Positions 1 through 8,146 of a stretch of DNA of 26,172 bases are shown piece after piece. The translations under genes and the position numbers were made by a program. Source of the DNA: Pseudomonadota bacterium (GTDB taxonomy: Bacteria; Pseudomonadota; Gammaproteobacteria; Burkholderiales; Burkholderiaceae_E); assembly GCA_023389175.1 (NCBI GenBank), contig JAEWEW010000173.1, positions 1 through 26,172 of the forward strand, read 5' to 3'. The notes beneath the pieces are model-generated. The model worked only from the letters and a program-made list of their open reading frames with translations. It was not told the origin of the DNA and searched no databases. Within the stretch, counting starts at the first letter, position 1. Each line of letters opens with the position of its first letter.

Positions 1-489
1 GGGTACGTGTCCATCCTGGATGGCGCAGACGTGATGGTCATCCGCGTGCACCGGGGCACCCACCCGCTGCAGGTGTTCACCCCCCTGGGCCAGCGAGCCC
101 CTGCATACGCCACGTCGACCGGTCGGGTGTTGCTCGCGCGCCTGGACAACGATGAGATCCGCGCCTTGCATCCAAAGAGGCTGGCTCCGCCCTCGAGCAA
201 TGCGCCACGCACGGTCGCGGACCTGCTCAAGCGGGTGGAAAGGGCGCGACGGACCGGCTATTGCGAGGCGATCGATGAGGCGATCACCGGGGTACATTCG
301 ATTGCAGTCTGCGTCTCGGATGCGGAGCACCGGGAGACGGTCAGCTTCTGCCTTTCCTTCTCGTCGGTCGCGGTGTCCGCGCAAGAGCGCCGGCGGATCG
401 TGGGGCTGTTGACCGATTCGGCCCGCGCGATCGCTCGCGAGGTGGACGACGTATTCTGGGCCGGCAGCCCGAAGGCGCAAGCGGCATGA
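1..489 (+). CDS. IclR-family transcriptional regulator, C-terminal part (cut by window start)
   Basis: The frame is already open at base 1, reading GYVSILDGADVMVIRVHRG, so the gene starts outside the window. The GTG at 7 is an internal Val rather than a start. What remains, about 160 residues, resembles the effector-binding domain of IclR regulators: the segments AYATSTGRVLLARL, GYCEAIDEAITGVHSIAVCV and a C-terminal helix ending ADSARAIAREV-like are typical of that fold. The N-terminal winged helix that binds DNA lies upstream and cannot be inspected. The stop (TGA 487-489) overlaps the ATG of the DUF917 gene, so the regulator is translated in the same operon it probably controls. IclR proteins often regulate catabolic operons in response to an aromatic or small acid ligand; the ligand here is unknown. 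The family call is fairly firm, while the regulatory target is inferred from position. Confidence 0.85.
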   Translation, partial: GYVSILDGADVMVIRVHRGTHPLQVFTPLGQRAPAYATSTGRVLLARLDNDEIRALHPKRLAPPSSNAPRTVADLLKRVERARRTGYCEAIDEAITGVHSIAVCVSDAEHRETVSFCLSFSSVAVSAQERRRIVGLLTDSARAIAREVDDVFWAGSPKAQAA

Positions 490-1562
490 AGCAGTTGCAC
501 GTGGACGATATCGAGGCGCTGGCGACCGGTGCGTGGATCCTGGGCACCGGCGGCGGCGGCAGTCCCTACCATGCGTCGCTGGAGTTGAAGCGGCTCTACG
601 ACGAGGGCCGGCGAGTCGACCTGCTGGATCCGGAGGAGCTACCGGACGATGCGGCGGTGGCGGTCGTCTCGATTCAGGGAGCCCCGCTGGTCATCCAGGA
701 GCGGCTGGTCGACAGCCGGCTGATCGCCCGGGCTGTCGAGGTAATGCAGGCGCACCTCGGCCGCCGCTTCGATGCGGTGATGGCCATCGAGATCGGTGGC
801 ATGAACGGCATCCAGCCGCTGCTGGCCGCCGCTCGCCTCGGGATTCCGGCGGTCGACGCCGACGCAATGGGGCGCGCGTATCCGGAGGCCCAGATGACCA
901 GCTTCGCGGTCGCAGACCTTGCCCCGGCCCCCTTGACCACCGTGGACCCGCGCGGGGCGGAAGTCGTCGTCGCCCGGGTGCCCACCTGGAAATGGATGGA
1001 GAGGGTGAGCCGCAAGGTTTGCACGGAGTTCGGGTCGATTGCCGCAACCTGCAAGGCGCCGCGCACCGGCGCCGAGGTAAAGCGGTGGGCGATCTGGCGC
1101 ACCACGTCGAAGGCGATTGCGCTTGGCCAGGCGGTGCTCAAGGCCCGGCGCAGCCATTCGGATCCGATCGAGGCCGTGCTGGCTGCGGAATCTGGAAGCA
1201 CCCTTTTCAGTGGCAAGGTGATCGAGGTGGAAAGGCAGACCACCGAGGGCTTCCTGCGAGGGCGCACCGTGATCGAGGGCCTGGACGCCTATCGCGAGCA
1301 GCGGATCGAGATCTCGTTCCAGAACGAGTGGATCGTGGTGTGGCGCGACGGCGTACCGCTCAGCACGACGCCGGAGCTCATCTGCGTGCTGGATAGCGTA
1401 TCCGGCGAAGGAATCGGCTCAGAGACGATACGCTACGGCCAGCGGGTGACGGTGATCGTGCTCCCGGCGCCGGACTTGTTCCTGAGCCCGCGCGGCCTGC
1501 AGCACGTCGGTCCGCGTGCCTTCGGCTATGACATCGAGTACGCGTCGGGGTTGAGGCGATGA
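486..1562 (+). CDS. DUF917 / S-methyl-thiohydantoin-desulfurase-like protein
   Basis: This is a 358-residue protein, the usual length for the DUF917 family (Pfam renamed its domains after S-methyl thiohydantoin desulfurase). The N-terminus carries the family's glycine-rich signature GTGGGGSPYHA (residues 20-30), followed by VAVVSIQGAP, an EIGGMNG segment and the GIPAVDADAMGRAYPE stretch, which is highly characteristic. The C-terminal third (SGKVIEVERQTTEGFLRGR onward) matches the second domain of the family. DUF917 proteins are usually encoded next to HyuA-type hydantoinases and are thought to act on cyclic thio/amide compounds; the adjacent gene here is such a hydantoinase. The ATG at 486 overlaps the previous stop (ATGA), and the end overlaps the next start in the same way. 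The exact reaction and substrate cannot be told from sequence. The family assignment is strong and the catabolic role is inferred. Confidence 0.85.
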   Translation: MKQLHVDDIEALATGAWILGTGGGGSPYHASLELKRLYDEGRRVDLLDPEELPDDAAVAVVSIQGAPLVIQERLVDSRLIARAVEVMQAHLGRRFDAVMAIEIGGMNGIQPLLAAARLGIPAVDADAMGRAYPEAQMTSFAVADLAPAPLTTVDPRGAEVVVARVPTWKWMERVSRKVCTEFGSIAATCKAPRTGAEVKRWAIWRTTSKAIALGQAVLKARRSHSDPIEAVLAAESGSTLFSGKVIEVERQTTEGFLRGRTVIEGLDAYREQRIEISFQNEWIVVWRDGVPLSTTPELICVLDSVSGEGIGSETIRYGQRVTVIVLPAPDLFLSPRGLQHVGPRAFGYDIEYASGLRR

Positions 1563-3115
1563 GGCGGATCGGCATTGATGTAGGCGGGACAAACACCGAT
1601 GCGGTGCTGGTCCACGACGGTCGCGTCGAGCGCAGCGTCAAGTCACCGACCACCGTCGACGTGACTGGCGGGATCGAGGCGGCAATCCGCCTTCTGGAGG
1701 TGAGAGGCAAGGTGGATGCCGTGCTGATCGGCACTACCCACTTCATCAACGCGGTGGTGCAGCGCCGCGGGTTGTCGCGGGTCGGCGCATTGCGCATCGG
1801 CGCGCCGGCCACCGTATCGCTGCCGCCCTTCACCGATTGGCCCCGCGACCTGGCTGAGCAGGTCGATGGCGGGCATTGGTTCATCGAGGGCGGGCACGAC
1901 TATGACGGCCGTCCCTTCATGCCGCTGGATACGGCGGCAGTCGCTGCCGCCGCGCGCGACATCCGTGCAAGGGGCTTGAGCGCGGTGGCGATCACCGCAA
2001 TGTTCTCGCCGCTCACTGCCGCAGACGAGGAGCGGGCCGCTGAGATTATCCGCCAGGAGGCGCCGGGTGTTGCGGTGACCTGCTCGCACCGGGTCGGCGG
2101 GATCGGTTTGCTGGAGCGCGAGAACGCCACGGTGCTGAATGCGGCGCTGATGCCGCTCGCGTCCGAGACGGTGCGCGGATTCGCCCTGGCGATCGCAGAG
2201 CTTGGCGTGCATGCGCCGCTCTATGTGACGCAGAACGACGGCACAGTCAGCGAGGCGAGCCGTGCGGCCGAGTTTCCGGTGTTCAGCTTCGCGTCGGGAC
2301 CGACCAACTCGATGCGCGGCGCGGCGTACCTGTCGCGTCTTGACGACGCAGTGGTGGTGGATGTCGGCGGTACCACCGCGGACTTCGGCCATCTCAAGAA
2401 CGGATTTCCGCGCGAAGCCAACTCCGTCGTTCATGTGGGCGGCGTCCGAACCCTGTTCCGGATGCCGGATCTGGTCTCGATCGGCCTTGGCGGCGGAAGC
2501 CTGGTGGATCTGGCGACCAACGTCGTCGGCCCGCGCAGCGTGGGCTATCGACTGACGGAGCAGGCGCTGGTCTTCGGCGGCGACCAGCTGACGGCAACCG
2601 ACGTAGCGGTGGCCGCAGGCCTGATCGAGCTTGGCGATCGGCGTCGGGTCGCGCATCTGTCACCGGACATGATCCGCGATGTCTTCCGGAGGATCGCCGC
2701 TTCCCTGGAGGATCATGTCGATCGGATGAAGACCGAGGCGGGCGCCGTTACGCTGATCGCCGTGGGTGGCGGCGCCTTCCTGGTGCCCAACGACCTGGCC
2801 GGCGTCGCCCGTGTCTTGCGGGTGGATCACGGCGATTGCGCCAACGCGGTAGGCGCCGCGATCGCCCAGGTCAGCGGCGAGGTCGACCAGATCTTCCAGG
2901 GGCTGACCCGCGCCGAGGCCATCGCTTCGGCGCGCGCGATGGCGGAGGAGCGGGCAGTCGAGGCGGGCGCTTCGCCGGAGGGCTTGCGCCTCGTGGAAGC
3001 GGAGGACATGCCGATCGCTTATCTTCCCGGCAATGCGATGCGGGTGAAGGCGAAAGTGGTCGGCCAGATCGCATCGCCGCGCGAAGGCGGCCTTCCCAGC
3101 AAGGAGACAACGTGA
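1559..3115 (+). CDS. Hydantoinase/oxoprolinase family protein (HyuA-type)
   Basis: This 518-residue protein belongs to the actin/ASKHA-fold hydantoinase A family. The N-terminal phosphate loop reads GIDVGGTNTDAVLV (residues 5-18), followed by GTTHFINAVVQR. A second phosphate-type motif VVDVGGTTADFG sits at about 266-277, and SIGLGGGSLVDL follows. Members use ATP or act as the A subunit in opening of cyclic amides such as hydantoins or 5-oxoproline. At about 520 residues it matches the shorter HyuA versions found beside DUF917 proteins rather than full 5-oxoprolinase. No HyuB partner is in the window; the DUF917 protein upstream probably is its partner. It starts at ATG 1559, overlapping the preceding stop as ATGA, and ends in TGATG with the next gene. 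Function by family is firm, but the substrate is unknown. Confidence 0.88.
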   Translation: MRRIGIDVGGTNTDAVLVHDGRVERSVKSPTTVDVTGGIEAAIRLLEVRGKVDAVLIGTTHFINAVVQRRGLSRVGALRIGAPATVSLPPFTDWPRDLAEQVDGGHWFIEGGHDYDGRPFMPLDTAAVAAAARDIRARGLSAVAITAMFSPLTAADEERAAEIIRQEAPGVAVTCSHRVGGIGLLERENATVLNAALMPLASETVRGFALAIAELGVHAPLYVTQNDGTVSEASRAAEFPVFSFASGPTNSMRGAAYLSRLDDAVVVDVGGTTADFGHLKNGFPREANSVVHVGGVRTLFRMPDLVSIGLGGGSLVDLATNVVGPRSVGYRLTEQALVFGGDQLTATDVAVAAGLIELGDRRRVAHLSPDMIRDVFRRIAASLEDHVDRMKTEAGAVTLIAVGGGAFLVPNDLAGVARVLRVDHGDCANAVGAAIAQVSGEVDQIFQGLTRAEAIASARAMAEERAVEAGASPEGLRLVEAEDMPIAYLPGNAMRVKAKVVGQIASPREGGLPSKETT

Positions 3116-3435
3116 TGCCGGTACGCTTTCTGATCAGCACATTGAAGGACGGCGTGGACCCGAACGAATACGAGCAGTGGGTGCGCGAGCGGGACTATGC
3201 GCTGGTGCGCACGCTCCCGAATTTCACCAGCTACCAGGTCCATCGCATCTGCGGACCGATCCAGGGAGCCGAGCAGGCCGGTTGGCAGTATCTCGAGCGC
3301 ATCGAGGTGAAAAGCTTCGAGCAGCATGATCGCGACCTGGCGTCCCCGGCGGGGGTGGCGCTACGCGAGGAGCTCTACGGCCGGTTCCTCGATCGAAGCA
3401 AGAACATCTATTTTCCGGCGGAAACGATTGAATAG
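3115..3435 (+). CDS. Small REDY/HapK-like (dimeric alpha-beta barrel) protein
   Basis: This is a 106-residue protein starting at ATG 3115, which shares its A with the hyuA stop (TGATG). An AAGGAG ribosome-binding site lies at 3101-3106. The sequence MPVRFLISTLKDGVDPNEY, then WVRERDYALVRTLPNFTSY, looks like the small ferredoxin-like (dimeric alpha-beta barrel) proteins annotated as REDY-like or HapK, named from the RexDY stretch visible here. HapK itself comes from a prodigiosin-type cluster, and members have no established reaction. Such folds often serve as isomerases, monooxygenases or lactone-handling enzymes acting on small hydrophobic substrates. Its place between the hydantoinase and the F420 oxidoreductase suggests it works on the same substrate. 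No signal peptide is visible. A longer in-frame reading from 2836 overlaps hyuA and is not credible. Confidence 0.75.
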   Translation: MPVRFLISTLKDGVDPNEYEQWVRERDYALVRTLPNFTSYQVHRICGPIQGAEQAGWQYLERIEVKSFEQHDRDLASPAGVALREELYGRFLDRSKNIYFPAETIE

Positions 3436-3459
3436 GCGGGCAGCGCCAGGGAGGCAGGA

Positions 3460-4494
3460 ATGACGATAGGACTGCTCATGCTGGGAAACCAGCCTGTCCG
3501 CCAGCTGGTGACGTTTGCCCAACTGGCCGAGAACAACGGTTACGACACGGTGTGGCTCGCCGATGAGCGGTTCTACCGCGAGGTGTACGGCGCGCTCGCC
3601 TGCATCGCGATGCAGACGAAGCGGGTACGCGTCGGTCCCTGTGTCACGGATCCGTACTCCCGGCATCCGGCTCTGACGGCCATGGCGATTGCGACGCTCG
3701 ATGAGATCGCGGGCGAGCGCGCGGTGCTCGGCATCGGCGCCGGCATCTCGGGATTTGCGGAGCTGGGCATCGAACGGGTGAAGCCCCCGCGCGCCATCCG
3801 CGAGTCGATCGAGCTGATCCGGAAGCTGCTGAAGGGCGGGCAGGTCGAGTACGACGGGGCCGTGGTCCGCTTCAACTCGGGAAAGCTGAGCTTCGCGCCG
3901 GTGCGCGACGAGATCCCCGTCTACGTCGCGTCGAACGGCCCGCAGGGCAAGCGGGTGGCCGGCGCAGTCGCCGATGGCGCCATCATGGAGGCCGTGGGCA
4001 ATGTCGAGGAGGCGAAGGCGCTGCGGGCCGAGATCGATCGGGGCGCTGCGACCGCCGGCCGCGCACCCGGCGCGGTGAAGCTGGTCGCCCGGCTCAACAC
4101 CTGCATATCCGATGACGGCGCCCTGGCGCGGGATGCCGTGCGGCCCACGGTCGCCCGGTTACTCGGCGCACAGCGGCTGAAGTTCGCGACCGCCGCGCAG
4201 CAGGGCCTGACCCTGCCGGAAGACGCACTGGCAAGCGTCGCCGGTGCGCACTACGCGTCGGGGTTCACGCCTTACCTGCCGCTGCTGCCGCTGGTGACCG
4301 ACCGCCACGTGGACGGGTTCACGCTGGCCGGGACGGTAGAGGAGGTCGCTCAGCATTGCATCGACTTGCGTCGCGCCGGCATCGACGAGTTCATCATCAT
4401 GCCGTTCGCGGCCAAGGACGGATCGATCGACCGCACGGTCGCCCGGTTCGGCGCCGAGGTGTGGCCTCGGGTCGTGGCTGCCGTCGGAGCCTGA
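3460..4494 (+). CDS. LLM-class F420-dependent oxidoreductase (Mer-like)
   Basis: This 344-residue protein of the bacterial luciferase-like superfamily is of the coenzyme F420 branch related to methylenetetrahydromethanopterin reductase (Mer). Diagnostic stretches are AENNGYDTVWLADERF (about 24-39), the CVTDPYSRHPALTAMAIATL segment (61-80) that resembles the VTNPYTRHP bulge of Mer, GERAVLGIGAG (85-95), PRAIRESIELIRKLL and PVYVASNGPQGKRVAG. These shape the deazaflavin pocket in the family. A strong AGGGAGG site at 3448-3454 precedes ATG 3460 by five bases, one of the few non-overlapping junctions in the operon. The final TGA abuts the next ATG. With fbiC, fgd and the cofC-D-E genes nearby, F420H2 is the likely hydride donor. 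The substrate is unknown; reduction of an intermediate made by the neighbouring Mo hydroxylase is the simplest guess. An FMN-dependent role is possible but less likely here. Confidence 0.88.
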   Translation: MTIGLLMLGNQPVRQLVTFAQLAENNGYDTVWLADERFYREVYGALACIAMQTKRVRVGPCVTDPYSRHPALTAMAIATLDEIAGERAVLGIGAGISGFAELGIERVKPPRAIRESIELIRKLLKGGQVEYDGAVVRFNSGKLSFAPVRDEIPVYVASNGPQGKRVAGAVADGAIMEAVGNVEEAKALRAEIDRGAATAGRAPGAVKLVARLNTCISDDGALARDAVRPTVARLLGAQRLKFATAAQQGLTLPEDALASVAGAHYASGFTPYLPLLPLVTDRHVDGFTLAGTVEEVAQHCIDLRRAGIDEFIIMPFAAKDGSIDRTVARFGAEVWPRVVAAVGA

Positions 4495-5370
4495 ATGAGC
4501 TTTGAACTGCATCGACCTGCAACGGTTGCCGAAGCGATCGCGCTGGCGTCACGGCTCGGCGCACGGGCCCGCTTCATCGCCGGCGGCACGGACCTGGTGA
4601 TCCAGATGAACCGGGGACGGATGGCGCCGGAGTCGCTGATCGACGTCACGCGCCTGAAGGAGCTCGACGGCATCGTCGAATCCGGGGGCGGCATCGTCAT
4701 CGGCGCGCTCAGCACCCACAAGTCGATCGAGCGGCATCCCGCGTTCCAGGCGGAGCTGCGCGCCCTGGTCGAGGCGGCTCGGGTGATCGGCGGCCACCAG
4801 GTGCGCAACATCGCCACCGTCGGCGGCAATATCGTCAACGCCTCGCCGGCGGCCGACCTGGTGCCGGCGCTTCTCGTGCTGGATGCCGAGGCCGTACTCG
4901 CGAGCACGGAGGGCGAACGGACACTGGCACTGGACGAGTTGTTCATCGGCCCGGGCCAGACCGCCCGGCGCCCCGACGAGCTGCTGAGGGCGGTTCGTTT
5001 CGCGCGCCTGGAGCAACGCAGCGCGACCGCATTCCTGAAGGCGGGTCGCCGCAAGGCGATGGAGATCTCGATCGTCTGCGCCGCGGCCGCAGTCACGCTG
5101 GATCCGGCTGGCGATCGGTGCCGTCGCGTGCGCATCGCCCTCGGCGCGGTGGGCCCGAGGGCGCTCCGGTTCCACGAGGCGGAGCGGATGCTGGAAGGAC
5201 AAGTGCCGACGCCGGACCTGCTGCAGTCCGTCGCACGCGAGGTGGGAGCTGCCTGCCAGCCGATCGACGATGTCCGCGCGTCCGCCACCTTCAGGCGCAC
5301 GCTCGCACAGACGCTTGCGGAGCGGGCGATTGGGACCTGCCTGGCCAGGATCACCGGAGCGGACAGATGA
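4495..5370 (+). CDS. Molybdenum hydroxylase, FAD-binding medium subunit (CoxM/CutM family)
   Basis: This 291-residue subunit carries the FAD-binding PCMH-type fold of xanthine dehydrogenase/CO dehydrogenase family enzymes. It passes electrons from the 2Fe-2S subunit through FAD to the final acceptor. The two FAD loops are visible: FIAGGTDLVIQM (residues 27-38) and the TVGGNIVNASPAADLVPALL stretch (108-127). The C-terminal CO_deh_flav_C-type domain follows (KAGRRKAMEISIVCAAAAV, then IALGAVGPRALRFHEAE). The length is normal for the family. ATG 4495 follows directly after the previous stop, and the last bases overlap the start of the small subunit (ATGA at 5367). The three subunits in order M-S-L are the classical arrangement. 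The acceptor could be a respiratory carrier or NAD; nothing in the sequence decides this. Confidence 0.92.
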   Translation: MSFELHRPATVAEAIALASRLGARARFIAGGTDLVIQMNRGRMAPESLIDVTRLKELDGIVESGGGIVIGALSTHKSIERHPAFQAELRALVEAARVIGGHQVRNIATVGGNIVNASPAADLVPALLVLDAEAVLASTEGERTLALDELFIGPGQTARRPDELLRAVRFARLEQRSATAFLKAGRRKAMEISIVCAAAAVTLDPAGDRCRRVRIALGAVGPRALRFHEAERMLEGQVPTPDLLQSVAREVGAACQPIDDVRASATFRRTLAQTLAERAIGTCLARITGADR

Positions 5371-5858
5371 AGAGCCTCAGCGTCACCTTGCAGATCAACG
5401 GCGAGACCCATGCCGTCGAGGTCGAGCCGCACTGGACCTTGCTGCACGTCCTGCGCCAGCGCCTGGGCATGATGGGCACCAAGGAGAACTGCCTGGAGGC
5501 CGAATGCGGGGTCTGTACCGTGCTGCTGGACGGCCTCGCGGTCAACTCCTGCATCCTGCTGGCGGCGCAGTGCGAGGGTCGCAGCATCACCACCATCGAG
5601 GGACTGGGCGATTCGGAGCACCTGCATCCGTTGCAGTCGGCCTTCATGGAGACCGGCGCGGTGCAGTGCGGCTACTGTATCCCTGGAATGATCCTTACCG
5701 CCAAGTCCTACCTGGATGAGAGGCCCGGCCACCAGCCGGACGAGGCCGAGGTACGGGAGGCACTGTGCGGAACGCTGTGCCGATGCACCGGCTACCAGAA
5801 GATCGTCGATGCCGTGACGCTGGTCGCCCGGCAATCACCCGGGGGGACTGAGTCATGA
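5367..5858 (+). CDS. Molybdenum hydroxylase, 2Fe-2S small subunit (CoxS/CutS family)
   Basis: This 163-residue iron-sulfur subunit holds two [2Fe-2S] clusters that link the molybdenum site to FAD. The plant-ferredoxin-like cluster is held by Cys42, Cys47, Cys50 and Cys62 (CLEAECGVCTVLLDG, then NSC). The all-helical C-terminal cluster is held by Cys101 and Cys104 (QCGYCIPGMI) and Cys138 and Cys140 (CRCTGYQKI). The helical part reads CGTLCRC where most relatives have a GNLCRC-like stretch; all ligands are present. The start ATG at 5367 overlaps the TGA of the FAD subunit. Reading the frame from 5118 would put this inside the FAD subunit gene and is not needed. The stop overlaps the start of the large subunit (ATGA, 5855). 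The subunit identity is certain, but the enzyme's substrate is not. Confidence 0.95.
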   Translation: MKSLSVTLQINGETHAVEVEPHWTLLHVLRQRLGMMGTKENCLEAECGVCTVLLDGLAVNSCILLAAQCEGRSITTIEGLGDSEHLHPLQSAFMETGAVQCGYCIPGMILTAKSYLDERPGHQPDEAEVREALCGTLCRCTGYQKIVDAVTLVARQSPGGTES

Positions 5859-8146
5859 GTTCACCGCACCGGGTCGTTGGCCAGCGCCTGCCGCGCATCG
5901 ATGCCGGCGGGAAGGTGACGGGCCGCCAGGTCTATGCCACGGATTTCTCGCAGCCCGGCATGCTGTTCGGCAAGGTCCTGCGCAGCCCGGTCGCCCATGC
6001 CCGGATCGTCCGTATCGACACGTCCAAGGCGAGCCTGCTGACGGGAGTGCGCGCCATCATCACGGGCGCCGACGTGCCTGCGATCCGTTACGGGCAGCCG
6101 GTCAAGGACGTGACCGTGCTCGCGACCGACCGGGTCCGGTTCGTCGGGCATGCGGTGGCACTGGTCGCGGCCGTCACGCTGGAAGCCGCCGAACGCGCCG
6201 TGGCAGCGATCGAGGTCACGTACGAGCCACTGCCGCCCGTGTTCGATCCGGAGGAGGCGATGACGCCGGATGCGCCGCTGGTGCATCCTGAATGGGCTTC
6301 CTACGCGGCCATGCCGATCATCGCCCGCGAGGGCAACATCGCAGGGCGATCACGGATGCACCACGGCGACGTGGAGGCCGCCTTTGCCCAGGCGTACCGC
6401 GTCTACGAGCACCGGTTCACGACTGCCTTGCAGCACCCGGGCTACACCGAGCCGCGCGCCGCCGTGGCTGCGACCGACGGCAGCGGCGGATTGACCGTGT
6501 GGTCCAACACGCAGTTGCCGTTCGATATCCAGAACACGCTGGCCGAGATCCTCGATGTGCCGGCGGCGCGCATTCGCGTGCTGGTGCCCGGCATCGGCGG
6601 TGGCTTCGGCGGCAAGTTGCGGATCGGTGTGGAGCATTACGCGGCGTTGCTCGCGCGCAAGAGCGGCCGGCCGGTCAAGGTGGTCACGACCAGCCAGGAA
6701 GAGCTGACCGCTGCGCACCCGCGGCAGGCGACCGTCATCACGCTGAAGACCGGGGTGGACCGGGACGGCCGGTTGCTCGCGCGGCAGGGCCTGGTGGTGA
6801 TCGACTGCGGCGCTTTCGCCGGCTCCGGCCCCGGTACCGGTGCCATAGCGCTGCAAGTGCTGGTGGGTCCCTACCGTACCCCGGCCCTGGCGCTGGAGAG
6901 CCGGGCCGTCTATACCAACAAGGTTCCTTCCGGCTCGTTTCGCGCGCCGGCTGGACCCATGGCCAACTTCGCGGTCGAAAGCCAAATGGACATCATCGCC
7001 CAGGACCTGGGCATCGATCCGCTGGAGCTGCGCCTGCGCAACGTCGTGCACGAGGGTGATCTCGGTCCCTCGGGTGAGAAGCTCGAGGCGGTGAGCATCG
7101 AGGAATGCCTGCGCAAGGCGGCCGCGGCCATCGGCTGGGAGGATGGCCCCGCGCGCCCCGGCCGAGGCAAGGGCATTGCCTGCAGCTGGTGGCTCACCAC
7201 CGGTGGATCGTCCGGCGTGTACGTGCGTCTCGCGCCTGACGGCTCCGCGACGCTCATTTCCGGCGCGGTCGAGATCGGTACCGGCGCCCTGACCGGTGCC
7301 GCCCAGGTCCTTGCGGAAGAGCTCGGGCTGGAGCTGTCGGACATCCGGGTTGCCGGACAGGACACCCGCGAGTCTCCCTTCGATCACGGCGCCCAGGGCA
7401 GCCGCACGGCGTTCTCCGTCGGCAATGCCGCGCGCGCCGCGGCGGCTGAGCTGCGGTCGAAGCTGTTCGAGCTCGCGGCGGACCAGCTCGGCGTTTCCCG
7501 GGAGGGCATGGTGCTGCGGGACAAGCAGGTGATGGCGGGGATCCGGAGCATTGCAATCGCCGAGCTGGCGCGGCTCTCGCAGCTGTCGGGCGGCGGTCTG
7601 ATCGCGCATGGCACCTACATCAACAAACCTCCGCCCTACGATGCCAGCCGGGTGGAGAATCATCCGCTGCCCTCCTGGACCACCCCCAGCTTCCATGCCC
7701 ATGCGGTCGACCTGACCGTGGATCCCGGGACCGGCGAGGTCACCATCCAGCGCTACGTGGTCGCCCAGGACGTGGGATTCGCGATCAATCCGACCTACAT
7801 CGAGGGCCAGATCGAAGGCGGTGTTGCGCAGGGCATCGGCCAGGCGTTATCCGAGGAGATCGTGTACGAGGGCGGCGCGGTCCTCAACGCCAACCTGACC
7901 GACTACAAGATGCCGACCGCCATGGACGTGCCCCGGGTCGAGTCGATACTCGTCGAGTGCGCCAGTGCGGCCGGCCCTTACGGGGCGAAGGGCGTCGGGG
8001 AGCCACCCTGCATCGAGCCGCCGGCAGCGATCGCGAATGCGATCGCGAATGCCACCGGACGGCGCATCACCTCGCTGCCCATCACCGCCGAGAAGATCGT
8101 CATGGCCGGGAAGGATGCCGGCGGGCGAGCCGCCCTTCATGATTGA
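5855..8146 (+). CDS. Molybdenum hydroxylase, molybdopterin-binding large subunit (xanthine dehydrogenase family)
   Basis: This 763-residue catalytic subunit binds molybdopterin cytosine dinucleotide in this family and hydroxylates an activated carbon with water. Visible are the N-terminal RLPRIDAGGKVTGRQVYATD domain, the GGGFGGK loop at 248-254, the GAQGSRTAF segment, the C-terminal GQIEGGVAQGIGQAL-like stretch and GAKGVGEPP with the catalytic Glu at residue 716. The active-site loop reads PSGSFRAPAG at about 357-366. The AYRCSFR cysteine motif of form I CO dehydrogenase is absent, so this is not a CO dehydrogenase; it belongs with the hydroxylases of N-heterocycles, aldehydes or aromatic CoA esters. 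It overlaps the small subunit by ATGA and the MoaD-like gene by eight bases. Neither substrate nor acceptor is predictable; the hydantoinase genes point to a nitrogen heterocycle. Confidence 0.93.
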   Translation: MSSPHRVVGQRLPRIDAGGKVTGRQVYATDFSQPGMLFGKVLRSPVAHARIVRIDTSKASLLTGVRAIITGADVPAIRYGQPVKDVTVLATDRVRFVGHAVALVAAVTLEAAERAVAAIEVTYEPLPPVFDPEEAMTPDAPLVHPEWASYAAMPIIAREGNIAGRSRMHHGDVEAAFAQAYRVYEHRFTTALQHPGYTEPRAAVAATDGSGGLTVWSNTQLPFDIQNTLAEILDVPAARIRVLVPGIGGGFGGKLRIGVEHYAALLARKSGRPVKVVTTSQEELTAAHPRQATVITLKTGVDRDGRLLARQGLVVIDCGAFAGSGPGTGAIALQVLVGPYRTPALALESRAVYTNKVPSGSFRAPAGPMANFAVESQMDIIAQDLGIDPLELRLRNVVHEGDLGPSGEKLEAVSIEECLRKAAAAIGWEDGPARPGRGKGIACSWWLTTGGSSGVYVRLAPDGSATLISGAVEIGTGALTGAAQVLAEELGLELSDIRVAGQDTRESPFDHGAQGSRTAFSVGNAARAAAAELRSKLFELAADQLGVSREGMVLRDKQVMAGIRSIAIAELARLSQLSGGGLIAHGTYINKPPPYDASRVENHPLPSWTTPSFHAHAVDLTVDPGTGEVTIQRYVVAQDVGFAINPTYIEGQIEGGVAQGIGQALSEEIVYEGGAVLNANLTDYKMPTAMDVPRVESILVECASAAGPYGAKGVGEPPCIEPPAAIANAIANATGRRITSLPITAEKIVMAGKDAGGRAALHD

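Noticed and set aside
4495..8146. Aerobic carbon monoxide dehydrogenase (coxMSL)
   Set aside because: The large subunit lacks the AYRCSFR cysteine loop of form I enzymes.
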